A stretch of 64,000 nucleotides of DNA, from positions 9,232,001 to 9,296,000 of the forward strand of contig NC_091123.1 of assembly GCF_040183065.1 (NCBI RefSeq). The letters run 5' to 3'. This document shows positions 55,773-64,000 of the stretch, one piece after another. How positions within the stretch are numbered: the stretch's first letter is position 1; the number at the start of each line of letters is the position of its first letter. A model generated the notes under the pieces. It ran no database searches, had not been told where the DNA came from, and saw only the letters and a program-made list of their open reading frames with translations. Source of the DNA: Periplaneta americana (lineage: Eukaryota; Arthropoda; Insecta; Blattodea; Blattidae). The position numbers and the translations under genes were made by a program.

Positions 55773-56350
55773 AGCATGCATCAGTGTTGCCACTGGCCGA
55801 AAATAAAATGTACCAGATTTTTTTCTATAATGTACCAAAATTGTACCAGCCCAATTTTCTCCGTGAAGACACCTGTACAAATTACAAATACAGAAAAAAG
55901 AGCATGAACACATTTACATAGAAGGCAACGAAAATAAGGAATACATGTATCTGCAAACATATTTTATTGTAACAAACAAAATCACAAACATAAAAAAAAA
56001 ATTCACAAACTTTATTTTAGTCTTTTAACATTGATGAAAACTATTGCTGAACAATACACAGTTGGAATAGATTGGTAATCATACAAACGTTGCCAAAGTT
56101 TGTCGTCACCACTCGCTGAAATGGCTAACGTGTAAGCAGTGCATCGTAATATACCCCATCGTGCAGCAGAAAGTGGAAGAAATCATACCCGCCAGCAGTC
56201 ATGGATGCACAACAGTGCAGTTTCTTATCCGCGGGTAAGAGACGCCAGCCCGAGAGTGCACTGTGCTGATGACCGCTCTTCTATAGGTTTATTTGTACGG
56301 ATGTAAATAAAGTTTTTGTTCTTGTGAGTTTGCATAATAATCACTCAATC

Positions 56351-56482
56351 ATGGATGGTACCGTGCTCAGAAAATCAGAATTGGAAGAAATGCAATTGGA
56401 TGAACGAAAAGTCGTAGATTTAGAAACTGAAGAAAAGCAAGATATTGAAGAGGCATGTAAAAATTCGGCTGGGCGCCAATGA
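56351..56482 (+). CDS. 43-codon open frame, possible first exon or retrocopy
   Basis: ATG at 56351 (context 'aatcATGG') opens MDGTVLRKSELEEMQLDERK, then VVDLETEEKQDIEEACKNSA and a stop at 56480. It is acidic and predicted coiled-coil-like. A possible donor, 'gcat|gtaaaa', lies within. No family is recognised and the function is unknown. Confidence 0.25.
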   Translation: MDGTVLRKSELEEMQLDERKVVDLETEEKQDIEEACKNSAGRQ

Positions 56483-56850
56483 TTCCTGAAAAACCTAGAA
56501 TATAGCTACATACTAATTATTTAAGAAAATGGCTTAACTTAATAAATTATTGAAGTAGTTGTTTTTAAAAACACAAGTTCAATGATATAAGTGAATAAAT
56601 TTTCCGATTCGGTGAAGAGACAGTGTGACACATGTGCATATTTATGGTCACACTTCAGATTTTGTGAATATAAATAATTATACTTGAATAGCTCGTGTTT
56701 CTTTTGTTTGTACAGCAACCAGGCTACGTTAAATGATTCTCTTTCGACTAGACGTCTTGACGTTTTCCATCAAGTCTTGTGAGAAGTGGACCATAGAAAT
56801 TATGTGGATGGGATCTTTTGACAGTTCTGATACTTCTTTAAACATAACAA

Positions 56851-56856
56851 TTTATT
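56851..56856 (-). terminator. poly(A) signal AATAAA of the secreted-protein gene
   Basis: AATAAA on the minus strand, 28 bases after the stop codon at 56884. Confidence 0.6.
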
Positions 56857-56883
56857 ATAAATAAATAAACTAAAATTAACAAA

Positions 56884-56994
56884 TCAGTGAAAGTCGTGGC
56901 TGTGTTCCTTCTGAACGTCGCTTGGCTGTACAACGTAGTAGCCCCAGGGAGCGTAGTGACCATGTTCAGACTCCACAGTGGGCCCCCGGAACAC
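56884..56994 (-). CDS. secreted-protein gene exon 3
   Basis: VFRGPTVESEHGHYAPWGYY, then VVQPSDVQKEHSHDFH and TGA at 56884-56886. Phase 0 entry. Confidence 0.75.
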   Translation of the reverse strand: MFRGPTVESEHGHYAPWGYYVVQPSDVQKEHSHDFH

Positions 56995-58943
56995 CTGCAA
57001 GTACAGAGATATTCAAAGTGTAGATTAATAATTAACTTAACAGCGATTTCCCTATGTTAATTGTAGTAGTATCACGATTTCGTATCTTAGCAACCATATA
57101 GGCCTATATTATAACATATTATTGTATTAACGCCACATAACAAGACTGACTCTAAGGTTAAACTGTAATTAATAATGTACATAAAATGAACTTAACAGCG
57201 ATTTCCTTATGTCAGTTTTAGTATTACCACGATATCGTATCCTAGCAACCACATATAGTTAACATAGACTGTATTAACGTCACATAACAAGACTGACTCT
57301 AAGGTTCAATTGTAATTAATAATGTATGCCAAATAAAATGAACTTAACAGCGATTTCCTTATGTCAGTTTTAGTATTACCACGATTTCGTATCCTAGCAA
57401 CCACATATAGTTAACAGACTGTATTAACGTCACATAACAAGACTGACTCTAAGGTTCAATAATTGTAATTAATAATCCAGGCTAAATAACATGAACTTAA
57501 CAGCGATTTCCTTATGTCAGTTTTAGTATTACCACGATTTCGTATCCTAGCAACCACATATAGTTAACAGACTGTATTAACGTCACATTACAAGACTGAC
57601 TCTAAGGTTCAATAATTGTAATTAATAATCCAGGCTAAATAAAATGAACTTAACAGCGATTTCCTTATGTCAGTTTTAGTATTACCACGATATCGTATCC
57701 TAGCAACCACATATAGTTAACATAGACTGTATTAACGTCACATAACAAGACTGACTCTAAGGTTCAATAATTGTAATTAATAATGTAGGCCAAATAAAAT
57801 GAACTTAACAGCGATTTCCATATGTCAGTTTTAGTATTACCACGATATCGTATCCTAGCAACCACATATAGTTAACATAGACTGTATTAACGTCACATAA
57901 CAAGACTGACTCTAAGGTTCAATAATTGTAATTAATAATGTAGGCCAAATAAAATGAACTTAACAGCGATTTCCTTATGTCAGTTTTAGTATTACCACGA
58001 TTTCGTATCCTAGCAACTACATATAGTTAACATAGACTGTATTAACGTCACATAACAAGACTAACTCTAATGACCCATTCAAAATGAAAATTAAACAAGA
58101 CGTAATCTTTAACTCTAGAAACTAAATATTACCGTAAAATTAAAAAGTCATACCAACATTCACGATGGGAACATAAACAAAACCGCAAAGATACTTTGTA
58201 ACCATGGAAACATAACAGCGACGTCATTTCTTCATATTGTGTTGTAAACTTCATCGCTATACGATTGTGCATTGTTTCCAAATCACGTAAGGATAAACAT
58301 GGAAGTTTGGAATTTGCAAACTGTCATGTTTTAACGTCTAACGGTAATGTTAACGTCAGTGTTTATGTGAATCATTGTGAATGATCCCATTTGGTAGCCT
58401 GACCGCAAACTTCTGTGTTTATGTTACGTTTATGTTTAATTTTCATTGTGAATGAACCTTTAGTATGAACTCCTGGTTGCCAAGGCAACGATAATGTAAC
58501 TGTAAGGTTGATTTTAATTAATAACGCATATAAAATGAACTTAACAGCGATTTCCTTATGTCAGTTTTATATTATCAGGATTTCGTGTAGTCGCGCTCTG
58601 TTTGCACATGCGATCCTCCTGTAATGTGTGGCGTTCATAAATCTCACCTGGATCTTCACCCTGCCTGCTGCCTTTCCTCCCCCGCCGCCCCCGTAATAGC
58701 TGCCGGGCACGGCGTACACTTTTCCAGCAGGTTCCCCGTAGCTGGTTCCCGGCGGTGTCACATAATTCACAGGGGGGTGTGCCTCGTGACTGATGACAGG
58801 GATTTCCCCATACTGCGCCATCGCGGGGAACACCGCGGCCAGGAATAGCGTTGCCTGCAACATGAAGAGATCTGAGTTCGTGTCCCGGGAGAGATTAAGG
58901 ATGTGCGCTCTGGTCCGTTAGTGTGTTAACTTACGACGTTCAT
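56884..58943 (-). CDS. small secreted Gly/Pro/Tyr-rich protein, 3 exons, 108 residues
   Basis: Three minus-strand exons, 58935-58943 (MNV, donor GTAAGT), 58648-58854 (acceptor 'cttcatgttgcag', donor GTGAGA) and 56884-56994 (acceptor 'acttgcag'), all in phase 0, join to 108 codons plus TGA. The first 17 residues, MNVATLFLAAVFPAMAQ, form a signal peptide split by an 80-base intron, an arrangement typical of insect cuticle and other secreted protein genes. The mature chain is ~91 residues: Pro/Tyr-rich, a six-Gly run, then GRVKIQVFRGPTVESEHGHY and APWGYYVVQPSD. The short 'APWGYYVV' core may be the conserved part. There is no chitin-binding R&R motif and no Cys. A cuticular or secreted structural role is inferred; the family is not recognised. 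A frame starting at ATG 58861-58863 (MLQATLF...) is the alternative start if intron 1 is not spliced. Confidence 0.75.
57030..58069. repeat. ~154-bp tandem repeat, seven units, inside intron 2
   Basis: 'cttaacagcgatttcc' recurs at 57036, 57191, 57343, 57496, 57649, 57804 and 57959, spacing 152-155 bases. Each unit also carries 'cctagcaaccacatatagtt', 'gtcacataacaagactgact' and 'ctaaggttcaat'. An eighth unit part lies at 58500-58590, separated by a MITE. Units are nearly identical, so the array is recent or homogenised. Confidence 0.95.
58070..58461. mobile_element. 392-bp MITE inserted in the tandem repeat
   Basis: Left 'tgacccattcaaaatgaaaa' and the right end on the minus strand, 'ggttcattcacaatgaaaat', are inverted repeats continuing to 'taaaca'. 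It separates the seventh and eighth repeat units. Noncoding. Confidence 0.75.
58648..58854 (-). CDS. secreted-protein gene exon 2
   Basis: Residues 4-72: ATLFLAAVFPAMAQYGEIPV, then ISHEAHPPVNYVTPPGTSYG, EPAGKVYAVPGSYYGGGGGG and KAAGRVKIQ. Strong GC at third positions. The plus-strand frame here is a shadow. Confidence 0.8.
58935..58943 (-). CDS. secreted-protein gene exon 1 coding part
   Basis: ATG AAC GTC followed directly by donor GTAAGT. Joining to exon 2 restores a textbook signal peptide. Nine coding bases only; the 5' UTR extent is unknown. Confidence 0.6.
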
Positions 58944-58967
58944 AAATCCAATGCATATTTAAACCAT

Positions 58968-59035
58968 TCTAGTGACGTAATGGTTTCCGTGCTCGGCACT
59001 GGGTCAGGAGCTCATGAGTTCAAGCCTGGCTGATA
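58968..59035 (+). mobile_element. possible tRNA-like SINE head
   Basis: 'ctagtgacgtaatggtttcc' (A-box-like) and 'gagttcaagcctggct' (B-box-like) lie 25-90 bases upstream of the secreted-protein start codon. No SINE body was recognised. Confidence 0.35.
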
Positions 59036-59408
59036 AGGAATGATATTTTAAGATTTGATAAAAATGTTAACATGGTTCCATTAAGATGGGAAATGTGTGT
59101 TGTAAACATTGAAAAACCAATATCAGTTATTATTAAGGTATAATTAATCGAGAAAGTCCTGTAACAAACGTATTGTGTCTAGTACTCGACATTGGGCATC
59201 GCTCAACCGACTTTTAAAATAATCTGCAAAATATTTTTACATATATTTATTTTGACACACTTTAACATGGTCATATCGCGTGTGTATGATCTTTGGCTAT
59301 GTCAGCAGGCCATTTACTTAGCTTTAGTTTATGCATAGTTGAAGACATTCTTAATTACACAGTTAAAACTTCTACGTGGTTGTATAAAACCAAATATTAT
59401 AATATATT

Positions 59409-60044
59409 ATTATGATGTACCGAAGTACATATGATATTTCCATGCAGAAATTCTGCGTCGTCATATGATGAAGGATGGGTGGAGCGGAGAAAAGTTCTCT
59501 CCGGCACCGGAATTTCAACCCGGGTCTTCAGCTCTACGTGCTGATGCTCTATCCACTAAGCCACACCGGATTCCCATTCCGATGCCGGATTGAATTCTCA
59601 CAGTTTAAGTTCCACCTCTTAGGTACTATCATATATGTAGGCTACTTCGGTACATCATAATAATATATGATATGCGAAAATAATCACTTAGTGATTTAAG
59701 ACGGCGCTTATTCCGTCGGATCCCGGCCACTTAGTCACTCATAATGAGTGCACCTCTGCACATATGTGGGCATTGTGCCACTGCCATACATCTATGACGC
59801 AGTGCATGAGAGTTGGCCACTAGAGGGAACCCAAGAGGTGGAACTTAAACTGAGAGGATTCGATCCGAGAACGGGATGGGAATCCGGTGAGGCTTAGTGG
59901 ATAGAGCGTCAGCACGCAGAACTGAAAACTCGGGTTTAAATCTCGGTGCCGGAGAGAATTTTCTCTGTTCCACTCATCTTTCATCATGTGGTGACGCAGA
60001 AATTCTGCACGGAAATATCATATGTACTTCGTACATCATAATAA
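59409..60044. mobile_element. 636-bp foldback element with tRNA-like sequences in both arms
   Basis: Left arm 59409-59621 and right arm 59832-60044 are reverse complements with modest divergence. The outer ends are 'tattatgatgtaccgaagta' and, at the right on the minus strand, 'tattatgatgtacgaagtac'. Each arm contains a tRNA-like unit (A box 'ggcttagtggatagagcg', B box near 'gggtttaaatctcgg'). The left one faces left and the right one faces right. A third copy of the end, 'acttcggtacatcataataa', sits at 59644-59663 in inverted orientation. Confidence 0.8.
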
Positions 60045-60165
60045 TACTAGGATCGCTACTATCGCCTCATCACAGACAATGCGAAATAGTACCTGCACAG
60101 TCTATTGTTCCTAGTACTCTCATCAACTCATGCTTCGTGACTGTAAAGTATATACTAGACTATGG
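60045..60165 (+). mobile_element. 5'-truncated copy of the 22341 MITE
   Basis: 'actaggatcgctactatcgc', 'agtacctgcacagtctattg' and 'gcttcgtgactgta' match 22410-22522. It abuts the right end of the 59409 foldback. Confidence 0.8.
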
Positions 60166-60179
60166 TTTTATGTTATGAA

Positions 60180-60947
60180 GAATGGTTTCCCTAGCAACAG
60201 GATTCTGTGTGGGAATTCTAACTTTCAAGGCCTAACAACAAAAGCTGTAAAATATAGCAAAAAACACAATCGTGCAAAAATGAATATTGAAATAAGATTT
60301 TGGAGTTGAGCATTCAGGTAAAAGGATATAGAAATTCAAATGAAAATGATGTGTTCCTAGGAATATGCACTTGAGGGGCTACTCACAGTAATCGTATGTG
60401 TAAAAGTACCCTCTGTTCTTATTACTTTTCAACGTAGTTAAGTACGTACGCAGTGCAGGATTAATTGATGGTTGTAACTTGAAGGGTTAAGGTAGCCCTA
60501 CGAGACATTTCCTGAGGGCGTGGTATGCTGAAGGAAGTTCTGAAGCTGTTATTTCGCGTGATAAGCTGCTCGTCTATCAGGCTATCAACATCTCGCACAG
60601 CCAGATAACGAATGAACACAAATAGCAGCCCACGTTCTTACACGGCATTAATCACCGTCTGCTCGGATATGCATATTTTTAGCACCCCTGATTACGAACT
60701 TGCTTGCTTGAGTATGTGACAATTATGAATCGTTATGTTCCGTATTCGTGATTCAGGCAGGAGTACCGAGATTCGATTCCCGTAATATCTTACGAAGTGC
60801 ACGAGCAAACCTAAGTTTAAACATTCTTTGGATGAACGCCAAAATTGCCCTCGGAAGAGAAGATATTTCCATAGGTAATATCACAAGAGCTCTCATCTTA
60901 GTCAAAGAAATGAGAACATGCGTGATAGTTTAATATGACTATTTCGG

Positions 60948-60982
<35 letters not shown>

Positions 60983-61950
60983 TAATAAAAAGAAAATAAC
61001 ATAGTTTTATTACTATTAAAATAAGATATGCCTATATCTTAAGTTACCGGCATGGCCTTGGCCTCCTGCAATTCGAAATTCATGGATAAACATTTGACAA
61101 AATCTGTAGAAATCATTCATGAAACAGGAAAATTAAACAAATGTTTGAGGTTATAACATTTTATTTTGAACTAGGCACTTTCATTTAGTGAATAATCGAC
61201 ATTATGAGAATTCTTGGGATATTTGAATAAGACTGTTTCGAGAATATATTAATAAAAACATATAACATATAAAAATATTATATTATAAATTAAGATATTT
61301 AATACATTTTGCTAGCACGGTCATCACTCAATACTCGTATCACGCCCCGCTGTATTTTAAAGGAAACAATGAAAATACTAAATGTAACATTTGAACGTCA
61401 GGTGCGGCAAAATATTAAACAAGGCTACCAAAGAATTGCAATCCTGTCGAAGCAATTTTGTCACACCTGATGTTCAATTGTTAAATATTTTCAATTGTTA
61501 CCTTAACAATACAGTGGGCCGTGACATTGCGTTATGGCTGTGTTAGCAAATGTACTATTTAAAAAAGTATCTTAATTTACAATACAATCTGTTTGTGTAT
61601 GTTATAAGTTATTTATTAATATATTCGTGAAATAGTCTTATACAAATAACACAAGAGTTCTCATCTTGTCGATAATTCACTAAATGAAAGTATCTAGTTC
61701 AAAATATAAGATATAATATTATATAACCTCACATATTTGTTTAATTTTGCTGTTTCACTAATCATAATTTCTACAACTCTTGTTAAATGTTTACCCATGA
61801 ATTTCATATTGCAAGAGACCAAGACCATGCCGGCCAATGAAATACATTGTTATCAACTTAAATATCTTATTTAATAGTAATAGTTATGTGGGTCCCTAAT
61901 TATGTTATTTTCTTCCTTTTATTATTTATTTATTATTATTCATGAAACAT

Positions 61951-61955
<5 letters not shown>
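60180..61955. other. no gene recognised
   Basis: AT-rich. (AAT)n lies at 60950-60980. Two stretches around 61060-61320 and 61640-61860 share inverted words ('ttcatttagtgaat', 'atgaatttc'), suggesting an old inverted element, but its ends could not be fixed. Confidence 0.35.

Positions 61956-61956
<1 letters not shown>

Positions 61957-62016
<60 letters not shown>
61957..62016 (+). repeat. (TA)n microsatellite
   Basis: About 30 TA units between two 'actttata' and 'tataaagt' flanks. Confidence 0.95.
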
Positions 62017-62020
<4 letters not shown>

Positions 62021-62229
62021 GAAAATTAAAATTAAGGTGACATTCAACATTTAATTTTTTAAGGTGACATGTATTTATCTAGGCTGACGAGTTTACTTCC
62101 TAGGTTTGAATTGTAAATTATTTAAAACTAGCGTGTAAGAGGGCCTTAGACTAGAAATGTTTAGTTTAAATGTAGTTCTGTTTATAAGTATGCATAAGGA
62201 TGTAATTATTTGACTTATTTGAACTGTTG

Positions 62230-62690
62230 TATCAGTGAAGCGAGGTGAGTCAGTGAAGTTATGGTTTTACAGTGCAGTGAACAGTTCCGATCAGTGATAA
62301 TTTATAGCGTCAATGAAATGTGTTCTATAGTGTCAGTGAAATGTGTTACAGAGTGTCAGTGAAATGTGTGCTAAAGTGTCAGTGAAATGCGTCATAGTGC
62401 CACTACAGGGAATGAGATAAGAGTAAAGTGAAAGACTATTGAAACTTATGTAGGACCTATAGATAATTATGTAGGTTGTATTGTAAAATTAGGTATTTTA
62501 TTTTATGTTTTATTATTATTTTGTTAAATTGTATTGTGTGTAAAATTGTATATGTGTTGTAAAATTGTATTGTGTATTGTAAATTTTATTGTGTATTGGT
62601 TATAATTTTATTGTGTATTGTTAATATTGTATATACCACTGCCACCGGGTGCTTGCCCACTTGCAGTGTAAATAAATACATACATACATA
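62230..62690 (+). mobile_element. possible LINE 3' UTR and tail
   Basis: 'cagtgaaatgtgttctatag' repeats (three units), then 'ttgtattgtgt' repeats, ending 'ccaccgggtgcttgcccact' and 'tgcagtgtaaataaatacat', with a TACA tail, which is LINE-like. There is no coding part. Confidence 0.45.
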
Positions 62691-63219
62691 CTTATTGCAA
62701 ATATCATGCAAATTATCTCTTTGAATAATTCACTCACGCTATTATCGACAAGACGAGAAGTGTTATGATATTACCTATTCGATATAATCTCGAAATGATT
62801 TTTGCATCATTATGATATTGTTTTCTCTAGCAATAAAATAAAATACAGAAACGTGATTAATACCTTCTAAACAAAAATAACATTTCGTATTACTTCTCTT
62901 TCCAGGGAACAGATGCATTATAGGGGCCACCCGTCACACATTATACGCAAAAAAAAAAAAAAGTCAGCGGAAGTAATGGTTCGATTAGCGTTTTTAGCAT
63001 TCGATATTCGATAAGATTTAAATGCTTCCAAATTAAAACATTAAATAAAAAAATTTAAACAGTTTTACTGATGTGATTTTAGTCACATTGTGTTATATTT
63101 TTGGTTCAGGGAAAAAATATTTTACTATTACTGCCATTATTTCCATTTTGAAGTAGGCTACAAGTCAACAATATAAAACTGACTGTTAATTTAGAAGTTT
63201 GCAACATATTTTATGTCGA

Positions 63220-63498
63220 TTATAACAACAATACATCTCGATAGTAACATTCATACCAATCAACCAATAAGGAGATTGGCCCCCTATAATGCATCTGTGC
63301 CGCTCCTTGTTCGTAATTACTGCGCCTGAGAAATTTCTGCCTGCATTTTGCGCATTCCTCAGAATTAGCTAAGTGAACGAGACGGACATGCCCAATAATT
63401 TTGTGCTGTGTAGTCTCTCCCACTTCACCAGAAGAAAGTTGCACTCGTTGTGCTTTTGTCACGCCGTCCGTTTCGTCATGCAGTTCTGCCTCCACCAT
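63220..63498 (-). CDS. 92-codon open frame, unidentified
   Basis: On the minus strand an in-frame stop precedes ATG at 63498, which opens MVEAELHDETDGVTKAQRVQ, then LSSGEVGETTQHKIIGHVRL and ECAKCRQKFLRRSNYEQGAA plus QMHYRG. The first 70 residues look coding (mixed, hydrophilic, with a C..C pair at 52-55). The end after YRG turns hydrophobic and is probably intron or UTR. The 'QMHYRG' DNA recurs inverted at 62909. The function is unknown. Confidence 0.35.
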   Translation of the reverse strand: MVEAELHDETDGVTKAQRVQLSSGEVGETTQHKIIGHVRLVHLANSEECAKCRQKFLRRSNYEQGAAQMHYRGPISLLVDWYECYYRDVLLL

Positions 63499-63685
63499 TA
63501 TCAGGCGGGATCGTACGTTTAAAATTCAGCGAAAGGGAACGCAAAGTCTTTCCCTTTTCAATTCATCACCAATTAAACTTACAAGAAACGAATGGCAAGC
63601 GCAAACACAATTATGCAATACAGTCCGTATCAAATTGTAAGCCTTAAATAGTGCATTCCAAAGCATGTATTTTGCATCTATTGAT

Positions 63686-63912
63686 TTTTTAGTTGGTTAC
63701 TTAACGAAGCTGTATCATCTACTAGGTTATTTAGCGTCGATGGGAGTCGTGATATGAGATGGTATTTGGCGAGATGAGACCGAGGATTCGCCATAGATTA
63801 CCTGAAATTCGCCTTACGGTTGGGGAAAAACTCGGAAAAAACCGAACAGGTAATCGAACCCACGTCTGAGCGCAACTCCCGATCGGCAAGCAAACGCTTC
63901 AGCCAACTGATG
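63686..63912 (-). mobile_element. tRNA-derived SINE, minus strand
   Basis: The 3' end 'ttagttggttacttaacgaa' is at the left, then 'tttggcgagatgagaccgag', 'gattcgccatagattacctg' and 'aacaggtaatcgaacccacg', and a tRNA-like head to 63912. Same family as 21546. Confidence 0.85.
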
Positions 63913-64000
63913 GCTGCAACTATTGATACTCAGCTATTTAGATATAGGTATTGGGTGGAAGTGATGCAACTGGGCATATTGAAGGAAACATTAGAACATA

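Noticed and set aside
1..64000. Endogenous viral or LTR retrotransposon genes
   Set aside because: I saw no gag/pol-like frames, primer-binding sites or paired LTRs that I could support by reading.

Overview
This window is nuclear DNA from an animal, most likely an insect. The signs are AT-rich sequence, introns with GT..AG borders, many microsatellites and hundreds of bases of repeats for each coding base. The combination of tRNA-derived SINEs ending in a 'gttaaataacc' motif, CCTAA (TTAGG-type) repeat blocks and heavy Tc1/mariner, hAT and LINE debris suggests a large polyneopteran genome, cockroach- or termite-like. That placement is inference; nothing here names the species.

Three loci look like ordinary host genes, all on the minus strand. 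(1) 3718-4374 is an intronless 218-residue basic protein with Arg-Ser repeats and a C-terminal HMG-box-like segment, resembling the MST-HMG sperm chromatin proteins of flies. (2) 30433-51914 is a complete seven-exon Popeye-domain (POPDC/BVES) gene. Its coding exons join in frame to 332 residues across 21.5 kb, and its introns are full of transposons. (3) 56884-58943 is a three-exon gene for a small secreted Gly/Pro/Tyr-rich protein of 108 residues, whose second intron carries a ~154-bp tandem repeat. A likely 3' terminal exon of an unidentified gene lies at 13608-13792, and weaker exon-like stretches at 49199-49345, 55274-55450, 56351-56482 and 63220-63498.

Layout. 1-3700: degenerate tandem repeats, a SINE with a 61-base A run, then featureless AT-rich DNA. 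3.7-4.4 kb: the HMG-like gene. 5-13 kb: microsatellite, SINEs, a deleted DDE transposon that keeps only its helix-turn-helix half, a 1.4-kb polypyrimidine minisatellite, and nested inverted-repeat elements. 13.6-15.1 kb: terminal exon followed directly by a 41-bp satellite. 15-30 kb: mariner-like relics, a tRNA-like foldback, several MITEs, tandem arrays and LINE 3' ends. 30-52 kb: the Popeye gene, with intronic LINEs, SINEs, a CCTAA block, a hAT element with a perfect 8-bp target duplication, a Tc1 hairpin, mariner fragments and 1.8 kb of ATTC-type repeats. 52-56 kb: a LINE 3' end, ATATT repeats and a perfect hairpin. 56.9-58.9 kb: the secreted-protein gene. 59-64 kb: a second tRNA-like foldback, AT-rich DNA and a SINE.

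The genes do not form a pathway together. The most unusual structural theme is two unrelated foldback elements (17773-18240 and 59409-60044), each with a tRNA-like Pol III promoter inside both inverted arms, pointing outward. No rRNA, CRISPR array, operon or convincing functional tRNA gene was seen. All gene names and families were assigned by reading translations, not by database search.
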